Assembly: GCF_001637225.1 (NCBI RefSeq)
Contig: NZ_LVJI01000048.1
Location: 1-64,000, forward strand
Length of the DNA: 64,000 nt
Source: Paenibacillus antarcticus
Lineage (GTDB): Bacteria; Bacillota; Bacilli; Paenibacillales; Paenibacillaceae
Direction: 5' to 3'
Shown here: positions 35,459 through 44,717 of the stretch, piece after piece
Layout of the letters: the number at the start of each line of letters is the position of its first letter
How positions within the stretch are numbered: the first letter of the stretch is position 1
The notes under the pieces: model-generated
What the model was told of the DNA's origin: nothing
Database searches by the model: none
Seen by the model: only the letters and a program-made list of their open reading frames with translations
Program-made: the position numbers and the translations under genes

Positions 35459-36955
35459 TTATCTGCGATATACCGTAAGCTGTCGATTCAGTTCATAGGT
35501 TAACCCATAGACCTGCTGATAGAGTGAGAATAGACCTTGATATTCTTCAACTTGCTGGGGATTGGGACTATACACTCGTGCTGGTCGAATGAAGGCTTCG
35601 GCACAGGCACGAAGTGATGAGAACCAACCACAACCGTAGGCTGCTAACATCGCTGCTCCCATCGCGGGCCCCTGTTCATTCTCTAGCTTTACAACAGGTG
35701 CTTCGAAGATATCCGCTTGCATTTGCAGCCATGTCTCGTTAAGTGACCCACCGCCAATAGCTACAATTTCAGTAATCTCCTTACCTGATTGACGCATGAT
35801 TTCAAGTGATTCACGAAGTGAAAAAGTAATACCCTCAAGCACAGCTCTAGCAGCATGCGATAACGTATGCCCAGCATCCAAACCAATCAAGCTACCGCGA
35901 ATATCTGCATCAGGATGCGGTGTACGTTCTCCGCTAATGTACGGCGTGAACAATATCCCTCCGCTACCTGCTGGGATCAAATGAATGTCTTGAAGTAATT
36001 CATCGAAGCTGAGATCCTTCGCGAATGTCTCCTTAAACCATGTCAGGCTGTGTCCCGCAGCCAAGGTCACACCCATCGTATAAAAAGCATCTTGTTCTCC
36101 GTGGTTAAAAAAATGAACACGGCCGTCAAGCTTAAGCTCCTTGCGCTGTTCGTAAGAGAGAATAACACCTGAAGTTCCTATACTACACATAGTTTTGCCC
36201 TCACTCAGAATTCCTGCACCAATCGCACCACAAGCGTTATCAGCACCCCCAGCAAATACCTTTGTCTCAGGTAGAAGCTTCGTGAATTCCGCTACCGTTG
36301 GTAACAGTGTCCCCGTCTGTTCGAAAGCTTCGACCAATGTGGGACACAGAGACATTGGTAAATCAAAGGCTTCTGCAATTTCTGAGCTCCAACATTTATT
36401 CCGTACGTCGAGAAGCAGTGTTCCTGCAGCATCCGAATAATCCATCGCTAGATTTCCTGTCAGACGGTAGCGCAAGAAATCTTTAGGTAGTAGGAATAGA
36501 CTCGCTTGCTCTAACAACTCAGGTTCATGTTCCTTCACCCATAATAATTTGGGAAGCGTGAACCCCTCTAGCGCACGGTTACATGCAATAGTTAGAAGCT
36601 TATCTCCAAGTGTCTTCTCGATCCTACGACACTGCTCAGTTGTTCGTGTGTCGTTCCAGAGTATCGCTGGCCGAATCACACGTCCATTAGCATCAATGAG
36701 CACGAGTCCGTGCATTTGTCCAGAGAAGCTAATACCTTCAACATCTTCAGGATTCACATTGGATGTTTCCATAAGTTGACACAAACTACTTAGCGTTTGC
36801 TGAACCCAATCTTCTGGATTTTGCTCACTCCATCCCGCTTCCGGTCTACTCAGGGGGTAAGGCTGTGCTTGCTCACAGACGATATTCCCTTCCTTACTTA
36901 GCAGTACTGTCTTCACGGCACTTGTGCCTAGATCAATCCCAATGACGTATTTCAT
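35459..36955 (-). CDS. xylB: Xylulokinase
   Basis: Phosphorylates D-xylulose to xylulose-5-phosphate with ATP. 498 residues of the FGGY kinase fold. DLGTSAVKTVLLSKEG is the phosphate-1 motif, GISFSGQMHGLVLID and the ILWNDTRT segment are typical of XylB, and GGADNACGAIGAGI plus AIGGGSLNETWLQMQADI form the ATP site. It follows xylA by 9 bases and is co-transcribed. AGGAG stands before the ATG. Feeds xylose released by the upstream GH31 enzyme into the pentose phosphate pathway. Confidence 0.96.
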   Translation of the reverse strand: MKYVIGIDLGTSAVKTVLLSKEGNIVCEQAQPYPLSRPEAGWSEQNPEDWVQQTLSSLCQLMETSNVNPEDVEGISFSGQMHGLVLIDANGRVIRPAILWNDTRTTEQCRRIEKTLGDKLLTIACNRALEGFTLPKLLWVKEHEPELLEQASLFLLPKDFLRYRLTGNLAMDYSDAAGTLLLDVRNKCWSSEIAEAFDLPMSLCPTLVEAFEQTGTLLPTVAEFTKLLPETKVFAGGADNACGAIGAGILSEGKTMCSIGTSGVILSYEQRKELKLDGRVHFFNHGEQDAFYTMGVTLAAGHSLTWFKETFAKDLSFDELLQDIHLIPAGSGGILFTPYISGERTPHPDADIRGSLIGLDAGHTLSHAARAVLEGITFSLRESLEIMRQSGKEITEIVAIGGGSLNETWLQMQADIFEAPVVKLENEQGPAMGAAMLAAYGCGWFSSLRACAEAFIRPARVYSPNPQQVEEYQGLFSLYQQVYGLTYELNRQLTVYRR

Positions 36956-36964
36956 AGCGCACTC

Positions 36965-38281
36965 CTACTCAGCTAGAATGTATTGATTCAGTATACCCTT
37001 CAACATTTCCTGACGACCTGATTCATTTCTGCGAGGATTAGCATTATTCATTGCATATTCAGCAAGTGAAGCGAGCGTTGCTTTCCCATTGATCACATCT
37101 GCACCAATGCCTTCATTAAAGCTACTATAACGCTGATCGATGAAATCATCGAACACACGATCTTCGATCAATCTTGCTGCGACTTTCAACCCTTTGGCAT
37201 ACGTATCCATACCCGCAATATGAGCTAAGAACAAATCCTCAGGTTCGAAAGATTGACGACGTACTTTAGCATCAAAGTTAATACCACCTCGACCCATACC
37301 GCCGTTCTTCAGCACTTCATAGAGTGTTAGTGTTGAATCGTAAATATTGAGAGGGAACTCATCGGTATCCCATCCAAGAAGCATATCTCCCTGATTAGCA
37401 TCAAGTGATCCCAACATGCCGTTTATACGGGCAACGCGCAGTTCATGTTCAAAGGTATGTCCTGCAAGTGTAGCGTGGTTTGCTTCTAGATTAAGCTTGA
37501 AATGACCGTCCAATTTGTATTTCTGCAAGAAAGAAATCGTTGTTGCCGCATCGAAATCATATTGATGTTTGGTCGGCTCCTTCGGCTTCGGTTCGATTAA
37601 GAACTGTGCATCAAATCCGATTTTCTTCGCATAATCTACAGCCATCGAGAACAGACGTGCCATATTGTCCATCTCAAGCTCTAGATTGGTATTAAGTAAT
37701 GTCTCGTATCCTTCACGCCCACCCCAGAACACATAATTCTCTGCCCCAAGTTGTTTACCGACTTCAAGGCCCTTCTTAATCTGCGCAGCGGCATGTGCGT
37801 ATACATCAGCATTACAGGTTGACCCTGCACCATGCATGTAACGTGGATTGGAGAACATATTGGCCGTATTCCAGAGCAGTTTCTTACCTGTTGATTTCAT
37901 ACCCTCTGAGATTTGATCCACAATGATATCTATGTTGCTATAAAATTCACGTAGACTACTTCCTTCTGGTGCAATATCTATATCATGAAAACAGAAATAA
38001 GGAAGGTTCATTTTTTCTAAAAATTCAAATGCCGCTTCCACGCGTGCCTTCGCCAAATCAAGTCCAGTCCATGAATCCCAAGCACGTACCGCCGTCTCTT
38101 GACCAAACGGATCTGATCCGCCAGCTGTTAGGGTATGCCAATACGCCATAGCGAAACGCAGATGTTCTTCCATCGACTTACCGGCTACCATTTCTTGCGG
38201 ATTATAAAATTTAAATGCATAAGGATTAGTGGAACGACTACCTTCATAAGCAATCTTACCAACGGAATTAAAATAGGCCAT
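36965..38281 (-). CDS. xylA: Xylose isomerase
   Basis: Isomerises D-xylose to D-xylulose; cytoplasmic TIM barrel with two divalent metals. 438 residues of the group II type. Active-site histidine lies in [13 protein letters not shown], metal ligands in [16 protein letters not shown] and [19 protein letters not shown], and [20 protein letters not shown] is the family hallmark. The frame reaches a TTG at 38299, but the ATG at 38281 has GGAGG 9 bases upstream. Divergent from xylR, with a cre box and a xylO-like repeat between them. Confidence 0.97.
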   Translation of the reverse strand: MAYFNSVGKIAYEGSRSTNPYAFKFYNPQEMVAGKSMEEHLRFAMAYWHTLTAGGSDPFGQETAVRAWDSWTGLDLAKARVEAAFEFLEKMNLPYFCFHDIDIAPEGSSLREFYSNIDIIVDQISEGMKSTGKKLLWNTANMFSNPRYMHGAGSTCNADVYAHAAAQIKKGLEVGKQLGAENYVFWGGREGYETLLNTNLELEMDNMARLFSMAVDYAKKIGFDAQFLIEPKPKEPTKHQYDFDAATTISFLQKYKLDGHFKLNLEANHATLAGHTFEHELRVARINGMLGSLDANQGDMLLGWDTDEFPLNIYDSTLTLYEVLKNGGMGRGGINFDAKVRRQSFEPEDLFLAHIAGMDTYAKGLKVAARLIEDRVFDDFIDQRYSSFNEGIGADVINGKATLASLAEYAMNNANPRRNESGRQEMLKGILNQYILAE

Positions 38282-38311
38282 GTGATGTATCCTCCTCAAA
38301 TTTAGAACATT

Positions 38312-38325
38312 CGCAAGCGTTTACA
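38312..38325. promoter_or_regulatory. cre box before xylA
   Basis: On the minus strand, TGTAAACGCTTGCG matches the cre consensus TGWAANCGNTNNCA except for the last base. It lies 31 bases before the xylA start codon, inside the transcribed leader or just after the promoter, a common roadblock position for CcpA. Confidence 0.65.
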
Positions 38326-38349
38326 ACGGTATCGTATCATAACTTTTCC

Positions 38350-38374
38350 ACTTTGTATATTGGTTAAACAAAGT
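38350..38374. promoter_or_regulatory. xylO-like operator for XylR
   Basis: ACTTTGT and ACAAAGT form an inverted repeat with an A/T-rich centre including GGTTAAACAAAG, resembling Bacillus xyl operators (repeats containing GTTTGTTTA/TAAACAAAC). It lies midway between divergent xylA and xylR, allowing control of both. Confidence 0.6.
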
Positions 38375-38388
38375 ATTTTATTTAGTGT

Positions 38389-38417
38389 ATACTAGTCTTA
38401 CGATATAATGTTAGAAG
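38389..38417 (+). promoter_or_regulatory. Candidate xylR promoter
   Basis: A consensus -10 TATAAT (within cgaTATAATgtt, about 38404-38409) is preceded by 17 bases and a weak -35 TTTAGT. The chosen GTG start of xylR lies about 45 bases downstream. The -35 is poor, so this is tentative. Confidence 0.45.
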
Positions 38418-38453
38418 CTTATTAACCGAATGTTTAAAAAGGATGTGTGGTTT

Positions 38454-39614
38454 GTGAAAGTTACCGGGGATCAAGCATTGGTTAAAAAAATCAACAAATC
38501 GCTAGTGCTGCATACCGTTCGTAAGCACTTCCCCCTATCAAGATCTAGCGTATCAGTCATGACAGGTTTAAATAAAGCCACCGTGTCTACGCTTGTTGCA
38601 GAACTATGCGAGCAACAGCTCGTCATTGAGGTCGGACCTGGACAATCTAGTGGTGGTCGTAAACCGCTTATGCTACATTTCAACAATATGGCAGGCACTG
38701 TGATTGGGATTGAACTGCATGTTAAACAGTTATCTGCTGTTCTATGCGATTTGAAAGGCGATATCATACTCGTACGTGATTTCACATTGGAGCACCATGG
38801 ACTAGCCTATGTGTTAGATACAATGAAAGAACTCATTGCTGACTTAATATCCGTTGCCCCTTCTACTCCTTATGGAACAGTAGGGATTGGCATCGGTGTG
38901 CCTGGTATGGTCGATGAACAAGGAATCCTATTATTTGCGCCCAATCTTGGTTGGGAGATGGTTGAACTTCAACAGATACTAGAGACTTATTTTGCTATTC
39001 CCGTGACCCTTGATAATGAAGCGAATGCCGGTGCGGTTGGTGAATTGAACTTTGGAGCGGCACAAGATGTGAGTCATCTACTATACGTCAGTGCAGGTTC
39101 AGGAATCGGTTCAGGCATCATCATTGACGGAAAGTTATACAAGGGTGCTCGAGGATATGCTGGTGAGACAGGACATATGTGTATTGAGGCAGATGGCAAA
39201 CCCTGCAGTTGTGGCAGCCGTGGATGTTGGGAATTGTATGCCTCCGAGAAAACATATGACACGTCCTTGTTTAAGCTACCCGCACACAATACACAGGATC
39301 TGATACGCTGTGCTAAACAAGGGGACATTGAGGCCATTCGACATTTCGAGCAAATGGGTAAATACCTTGGTGTTGGCGTTACCAATTTAATTAACAGCTT
39401 TAATCCGGAATTGATTATTATTGGTGGAGCTCTGTCAGAGGCTGAGCCATGGCTAGCAACATCCATGAATGCAGTTGTAGCAGAACGTACACTTCCCTAC
39501 CACAAGCAGCAGCTTCAAATTACATTCTCCAAACTAGGTAGCCGCGGCACGATGATTGGTGCAGCCTTCTCTTCTGTGATGAGTTTTCTCGGAAGTATAA
39601 GAATCACACTTTAA
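38454..39614 (+). CDS. xylR: Xylose repressor, ROK family
   Basis: 386-residue repressor of the xyl genes, relieved by xylose. N-terminal winged helix (SRSSVSVMTGLNKATVSTLVAELCEQ), then a ROK domain: GIGIGVPGMVDEQG, DNEANAGAVGELNFGA, and the zinc-binding ETGHMCIEADGKPCSCGSRGCWE cluster. An ATG at 38430 is in frame but has no ribosome binding site; the GTG at 38454 is 10 bases after AAGGA and aligns with the N-terminus of Bacillus XylR, so it is preferred. Divergent from xylA. Confidence 0.94.
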   Translation: MKVTGDQALVKKINKSLVLHTVRKHFPLSRSSVSVMTGLNKATVSTLVAELCEQQLVIEVGPGQSSGGRKPLMLHFNNMAGTVIGIELHVKQLSAVLCDLKGDIILVRDFTLEHHGLAYVLDTMKELIADLISVAPSTPYGTVGIGIGVPGMVDEQGILLFAPNLGWEMVELQQILETYFAIPVTLDNEANAGAVGELNFGAAQDVSHLLYVSAGSGIGSGIIIDGKLYKGARGYAGETGHMCIEADGKPCSCGSRGCWELYASEKTYDTSLFKLPAHNTQDLIRCAKQGDIEAIRHFEQMGKYLGVGVTNLINSFNPELIIIGGALSEAEPWLATSMNAVVAERTLPYHKQQLQITFSKLGSRGTMIGAAFSSVMSFLGSIRITL

Positions 39615-39678
39615 ACCAAAAGATCGATTCGAGATAGGGTTCTTTAGCAATATTCCTGCTCCGACGTGCATGCACAAG

Positions 39679-39727
39679 AAAAGGCTGAGTTCTCCCACAT
39701 GGAGTAACTCAGCCTTTTCCCTTTTTT
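39679..39727. terminator. Terminator between xylR and the RND exporter gene
   Basis: AAGGCTGAGTTCTCC (39681-39695) pairs with GGAGTAACTCAGCCTT (39701-39716, one bulge); CCCTTTTTT follows on the plus strand and TTTTCTTG on the minus strand, so it can serve both convergent genes. Confidence 0.85.
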
Positions 39728-39785
39728 ATTATTCACGTTATTAACTTGGGTCTGAACGTAACTATCACTTGTATTATCAGAACAA

Positions 39786-42700
39786 TTAGAGGGAACTTAT
39801 CGAATGGTTTGCCGAATCAACCTTCCCGATACGCTGTTTAGCTGACTTACGGAAATAGAATAGTTCATAAATGACGGGTATCACGATTAGAGTCAGAATC
39901 GTTGCGGCGGTCAACCCTCCGATAACGACAATCGCTAAACTTTGTGAGACGATACTACCCTCTTCTGAATGCCCGAATACAAGTGGCAGCATAGCACAGA
40001 TTGTCGCAATTGCGGTCATTAATATCGGACGCATCCGTGTTAATGCTGCTTCGATAATCGCTTCACGAATCGTCATATATTGCTCATTATGTTTAATCCG
40101 GTCAATGAGGACTATCGCATTTGTGACTACGATACCGATGAGCATCAATGCACCGAACAAGGCTGTGAAGTCTGGTGTTACGCCTGAGACGAGGAGTCCA
40201 ACAATCGCGCCAATCGCTGCTAACGGGAGTGAGAACATAATCGCAAGCGGAGCCCGTAACGTCTTGAACGTAAGCACCATGATTAGGTAAACCAAACCGA
40301 TCGATATCAATGCTGTCATCCCCAAGTCTCCAAAATCATCAGATTGGTCGACAGATGCACCACCCGCTAATATCAGTACACCGTCAGGAGCCTTGATTGT
40401 GTCTATTTCCTTTTGAATGTTAGCACCAATCTTCGATACCAACTTCGGATCTATTTCTGCCGTTATACGAAGGTATTTCTTACCTTCTTTGTGATAAATC
40501 ATAGCTGGCTCATTCCGAACTTCAAGTGTCGCAAGCTTGGATAGAGGTACCGGTCCTCCAGCAGTCATTAACGCCAGGCTAGTTAGTTCCTTCTCAGTTG
40601 TAGGTTGAACCGTTGGTTCCAATACCACTGACGTTGAGACATGATCTAGTTCAATTTGACCTATGGGCATGGGATTAAGCATCGCGCTAATTTGCATCGC
40701 AATTTCTTGACCATTAGCTGCAAGTGGATCAACATTGAAAGCAAATACTGGCTTTGTATCATCACCGCTGCTAGTGACCTTTTCTACACCATCCACTGTT
40801 TGTAATTTAGCCGTTAGTTCTTTGGCTACCGACGAAATTGCTGTGAATTCATCACCCACAATATCAACGTATTCGGTTGTGGAACCTGAACTCATGACGC
40901 CTGTTTCATTAGCTGTCAAAGTCGCTCCGTCATAATTTTTCTTTTGTGCTCGAACTGCTTCCATGAACGCCTGCGCATCAGCGTTTTCCTTCATCATAAT
41001 CGTGTAGTTAACCTCTGCGAGCGAGGAAACATTCCCCCACTGTGCTTCTTCAGCACTATTTCCATATTGAAGTAGTACGGTATCGGCTTGATCTTGTTTC
41101 ATCATATAATCTTCAAGCTTTTTACCATTTTCAAGAACTTCTTTAACCGGTACATCATTCGCATATTTCAATTTCACCACGACATAACCTGCATCGGATG
41201 CATCAAGAGCACCCTTTGGCATATATACATAAGCTGCAATCGAAGCAGCAAATACGAAAAATGCAAGGGATAGCGTTATCCATTTATGACGAAGGTTCCA
41301 TGCTAGAAACAATCCGAACTTTTTCGATGATTTCTCTTCTTTAAGGCGAGAACTCCGTAGTAACCATGAACTAAGTAATGGAACTACCGTCAGTGCTACG
41401 ACCAGAGATGTAATGAGTGAATACGTTATCGTTAAGGCAAAAGGTAAAAGGAAAGCCTGTAATCCGCCTCTTAACAGCCCCATCGGAAGGAATACAGCAA
41501 CCGTGGCAATCGTAGATGCTGTAATGGCTTGAGCCACTTCTTTCGTTGCACTAATCACCATCTCAACGGAGAAGGATTCTTTTTGCATTCGACGGTAAAT
41601 ATTCTCGATAACGACTATGCTATCATCCACTAGACGCCCTACCGCAACAGCGACACCCCCTAACGTAATAATGTTCAAGGTCACACCAGATACTTTCAAC
41701 AGATACAAGGTGACTGCTAGAGATAGAGGTATTGAAATCACCGTAACTAACGTCGCTCGTATATTACGAAGGAACAATAAAATGATGATCGTCGCGAACA
41801 GTGCGCCCATGAGAACTTCACGCATCATACTGTTAACCGAGTCAACTACCATGTCTGAAGTACTAAATACGACGGCTACATCTGCATTTTTCACTGTATT
41901 ATTAATATCATTAACGACTTCCTGCACTTTATTACCGACATCTACTGCATTTGCATTGGCTTCTTTAGTCACCACTGCGAATAGTACATCTTTACCGTTG
42001 GCTCGACTAATACTTTCATGATCCTGTCTCAGCTCAATCGTTGCTATATCTTGGAGTGTCACACCTTCCATTACCGGTAGCTTATTCAACGTATCTATGC
42101 TGTCAATTTGTGATATAACATTCACGTTGCCACTTTGTCCGCCAATCGTTTGTGCCCCTACGGAAGCTTCTACGTTACGACCTTTAAGTACACTCATCAG
42201 TTGCGTGAAGGAGACTCCCTTTTGAGCCATCTTAGTCTGGTCTGCACTAACACTGATCTGTGAGGCAGGTCTACCATAAAGTCCAACATTTGAGACCCCT
42301 TTAATATTTTGCAACTCATGGAGGATCGTTGTCTCTGCAACGGCCAGATTACTTTCCGTCAAACCTTCATCAAATGATACTGTGATTTGAGAAATTGGGA
42401 TCATAGAAGTGTTTAATTGAAGTACGAATGGTTTCATCACACCTTCAGGTAACTGCAATGGATCCAATGCTTTTTGAACCTCTTGTGAGGCCTCTTTCAT
42501 ATTCGTACTGGAATCAAAGTAGATATCAATCTTCGCATACCCTTCTCCGGAAGTAGAAAGTATCTCCTTCTTTCCCTTCACTAAACCGACGGCACTTTCA
42601 ATCGGTTTAGTAACCTTATTCTCCATGGAACCGGCATTCTGACCAGGTCCCATTACCATAACACTCACCTGTGGGTTATCCGCCTCCGGCATGAATTCCA

Positions 42701-42803
42701 TCGGAAGTGTCGTGTAGCTAATCCCTCCAACTACAAGCGCCATAACGACCAGTAATCCTACAGCTGCTTTATTTGCAAATGACCACTTTGTTAACCATCC
42801 CAT
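39786..42803 (-). CDS. RND family efflux transporter (SwrC/AcrB-like)
   Basis: Proton-driven exporter of 1005 residues in the inner membrane. Topology 1+5+1+5 membrane helices with two large outer loops. Signatures: N-terminal FANKAAVGLLVVMALVVGGI, TM4 region VGRLVDDSIVVIENIYRRM with the paired aspartates of the proton relay, and the repeat IGIVVTNAIVLIDRI in the second half. Gram-positive homologues such as SwrC (YerP) act without an outer membrane channel; no membrane fusion protein gene is adjacent. Substrates unknown; SwrC exports surfactin. Reading frame is intact. Confidence 0.93.
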   Translation of the reverse strand: MGWLTKWSFANKAAVGLLVVMALVVGGISYTTLPMEFMPEADNPQVSVMVMGPGQNAGSMENKVTKPIESAVGLVKGKKEILSTSGEGYAKIDIYFDSSTNMKEASQEVQKALDPLQLPEGVMKPFVLQLNTSMIPISQITVSFDEGLTESNLAVAETTILHELQNIKGVSNVGLYGRPASQISVSADQTKMAQKGVSFTQLMSVLKGRNVEASVGAQTIGGQSGNVNVISQIDSIDTLNKLPVMEGVTLQDIATIELRQDHESISRANGKDVLFAVVTKEANANAVDVGNKVQEVVNDINNTVKNADVAVVFSTSDMVVDSVNSMMREVLMGALFATIIILLFLRNIRATLVTVISIPLSLAVTLYLLKVSGVTLNIITLGGVAVAVGRLVDDSIVVIENIYRRMQKESFSVEMVISATKEVAQAITASTIATVAVFLPMGLLRGGLQAFLLPFALTITYSLITSLVVALTVVPLLSSWLLRSSRLKEEKSSKKFGLFLAWNLRHKWITLSLAFFVFAASIAAYVYMPKGALDASDAGYVVVKLKYANDVPVKEVLENGKKLEDYMMKQDQADTVLLQYGNSAEEAQWGNVSSLAEVNYTIMMKENADAQAFMEAVRAQKKNYDGATLTANETGVMSSGSTTEYVDIVGDEFTAISSVAKELTAKLQTVDGVEKVTSSGDDTKPVFAFNVDPLAANGQEIAMQISAMLNPMPIGQIELDHVSTSVVLEPTVQPTTEKELTSLALMTAGGPVPLSKLATLEVRNEPAMIYHKEGKKYLRITAEIDPKLVSKIGANIQKEIDTIKAPDGVLILAGGASVDQSDDFGDLGMTALISIGLVYLIMVLTFKTLRAPLAIMFSLPLAAIGAIVGLLVSGVTPDFTALFGALMLIGIVVTNAIVLIDRIKHNEQYMTIREAIIEAALTRMRPILMTAIATICAMLPLVFGHSEEGSIVSQSLAIVVIGGLTAATILTLIVIPVIYELFYFRKSAKQRIGKVDSANHSISSL

Positions 42804-42867
42804 TCCATTTAATCCCCTCTCAAAATATGGTATATCCTATGTACTTTGTTAAATATAGATGGTTTAG

Positions 42868-43010
42868 AAAGTGGACACAACGGCCATGCGACGGGTTATG
42901 AAATCCGACTTCTGACGGAGCATCTCCCCGCCTTAAGTCGTGGGAATACCAGAAATTCATGATGAGGAGGATCACTTCGTATCCTCCTGATGCAGTATGA
43001 AATATGAAGA
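42868..43010. mobile_element. Possible remnant of an IS200/IS605-type end
   Basis: Downstream of no gene, this stretch holds a GC-rich imperfect hairpin (CTCCCCGCCTTAAGTCGTGGGA, arms about 42924-42932 and 42937-42946) of the kind found at the right end of IS200/IS605 TnpB elements, then a second strong hairpin (GAGGAGGAT with ATCCTCC, about 42965-42987). No tnpA or tnpB reading frame remains. Its base composition is richer in GC than the flanks. I rate this as suggestive only. Confidence 0.3.
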
Positions 43011-43036
43011 ATGTAGTGACTATTCACTCGCTTAGC

Positions 43037-43086
43037 ACAAGAAGAGACCAAGTTACCCTATGTGGGATAACTTGGTCTCTTCTTGT
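43037..43086 (-). terminator. Terminator of the WYL-regulator operon
   Basis: A long stem, 43037-43058 with 43064-43086 (core GAAGAGACCAAGTTA with AACTTGGTCTCTTC), lies 10 bases past the last gene of the operon, with T-rich 3' arm sequence on the minus strand. Confidence 0.83.
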
Positions 43087-43096
43087 ATTCTCGTTA

Positions 43097-43972
43097 TTAT
43101 TCTCGTAGTGTAAGCAATCGATCAACCGTTATGGAACCTCTCCACTCTGCTTCATTACCAGGGCTGAGAGCAGGCCATCTGATCGGCCAACCACCGTCTT
43201 CGCGTTGCTCATTAACCAGTGCAGTCAAATGCTGCGTCAAGATTTCTGGAGATACCCATTTACGACAGTAACTTCTTGATCTTGGCGCAAAGTCCAATAC
43301 CTTATGGACATACCCACCCGCTTCGGGATCCAATTCAATGGTTCCATGTTGCTGAAGTTGTTCATCTAGCCAGCGTAACATAGGAACTGCTCGATCTCGA
43401 TCAGGTGTATTTTCCAAGAACGTAATACATTGAATCAGATCATGATAGTCTTTGGTATCGATCTTAGCCATATTATCCCAAACTAATTGAACAGATTGTT
43501 CGAACCATTGTTCCTTATAAAATGAAGTTAATACCGACTGTTTATATAGTAATCCTAGTATGGAACCTGTTGGATTCATAGAACCTATATGATCTTCCTC
43601 TGTAGTCCACCATGGGGCATGAGGATCTGCATTCAGACTACAGAATGCTCGTGGAAATCCACCTGTTATAGGAATAGTAATCTGCTTAAGATACGATACG
43701 ATCCCCTCAAGTATTTCAGGATCAAATGCATCCACTTCATCCATAATCAGAAGCGCCATTTCAGTCGGAATAGGCTGACTGATCGCTGTCCGAATATCAG
43801 GTTCCAATGCGTTTCCAAATCCACCATCTGGATTTTGATACATACGTAATATTGTAACAACAGCCTCCGAAGATCCGCCTTCGAAGTGATACTCATATCT
43901 TTTGCGATCCAGTAATCTAGCATTCGAATAGACGAATGTTCTTGCACGATTCATTTGTTCTGATGTCAACAA
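43097..43972 (-). CDS. Prenyltransferase/squalene-cyclase-fold protein
   Basis: About 291 residues of alpha/alpha barrel repeats: YQNPDGGFGNALEPDIRT and EQREDGGWPIRWPALSPG are QW-like motifs of the terpene cyclase/prenyltransferase superfamily. The catalytic DxDD of squalene cyclases is not visible, so the protein is probably not a cyclase. Last gene of an operon with a WYL regulator and an AlkZ-related gene. I choose the TTG at 43972, which is 9 bases after AAGGGG; a TTG at 43981 touches the Shine-Dalgarno sequence. Function unknown. Confidence 0.75.
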   Translation of the reverse strand: MLTSEQMNRARTFVYSNARLLDRKRYEYHFEGGSSEAVVTILRMYQNPDGGFGNALEPDIRTAISQPIPTEMALLIMDEVDAFDPEILEGIVSYLKQITIPITGGFPRAFCSLNADPHAPWWTTEEDHIGSMNPTGSILGLLYKQSVLTSFYKEQWFEQSVQLVWDNMAKIDTKDYHDLIQCITFLENTPDRDRAVPMLRWLDEQLQQHGTIELDPEAGGYVHKVLDFAPRSRSYCRKWVSPEILTQHLTALVNEQREDGGWPIRWPALSPGNEAEWRGSITVDRLLTLRE

Positions 43973-43993
43973 TGAATTCAACCCCTTTTCAAA

Positions 43994-44691
43994 TTATTTT
44001 AAATGAAATTGTTTCTGAAGATATGTAAAGGCCTCAGGACTACATACGCTCGCAAGTTTAACTTGTAATATAGAAGCTGCTACTTCACGACTTATTGATA
44101 GTTCTTTAACCCTTGAAGATGCGATCCAATGTTCTACCGTTTCATAAGAGGTGCTATTCCAACCATTTATTTCGCCTAGCTCATTTACTCTTTCCTTAAC
44201 CCCTGAGATAACGATATCTAGACTCCCTTGTAATTCAATTAGCGCATTATCGAATGTCGATTTCATTTCTTTTGCTTTCATGCCAGCTTGAGATCGCAAT
44301 TCGCGCGTATCAATACCTTCTTTATGCTGGATACATTGGTATACATCTAATGCCGCTTTCGATAATAACCCTTCCCTATAACGAGTATCTGGCACGTCTG
44401 GAAGTCCCAGAACTTTATGAACATACGGAAACCACTCCCGTGACACGAGAATTGCTTTCTTTTTGATCATTTTCCCATATGCGGCTGAACCATCCCAGGG
44501 AATCGAACTCTCCACGACCAAGGATCCTGGTCTGTACCTGAATGCCATTGTCTAGACTCAGTCACACTTGAAAGAGAAGGGTGTTCAGGTATCAGTGATG
44601 CAAGAGGAAGAATACCAACACGCTCAATAAGTTGTATTACCTCCTCATAAGTATGGATGATTTCATATTTATTATCTGTATCCATCTTCAA
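43994..44691 (-). pseudogene. AlkZ-related winged-helix protein, frameshifted at about 44495
   Basis: The two overlapping frames are halves of one gene. The upstream frame (44691 to 44467) reads YEEVIQLIERVGILPLASLI and WHSGTDQDPWSWRVRFPG before going astray. The other frame continues DGSAAYGKMIKKKAILVSRE and runs to 43994 with GIDTRELRSQAGMKAKEMKS and NGWNSTSYETVEHW. Adding one G at the GGG run at 44494-44496 joins them into a 232-residue protein with the length and order expected of AlkZ/YcaQ-related proteins found in Paenibacillus. TTG at 44691 has AAGGAG 10 bases upstream; ATG at 44685 is an alternative. Possible DNA repair link, but function unproven. Frameshift may be decay or sequencing error. 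Confidence 0.8.
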
Positions 44692-44717
44692 CTATTTCCA
44701 TCTCCTTATTCATTAGA

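Noticed and set aside
19540-43086. Similar long hairpins at 19540-19580, 39679-39727 and 43037-43086 as a repeat family
   Set aside because: All three are terminators at gene ends with partly similar stems (CTGAGTT...AACTCAG in two). The likeness is limited to a few bases, so I do not call a mobile repeat.
44467-44548. Programmed frameshift in the AlkZ-related gene
   Set aside because: The site is only a GGG run without a slippery heptamer or clear downstream structure, so a mutation or sequencing error is simpler.
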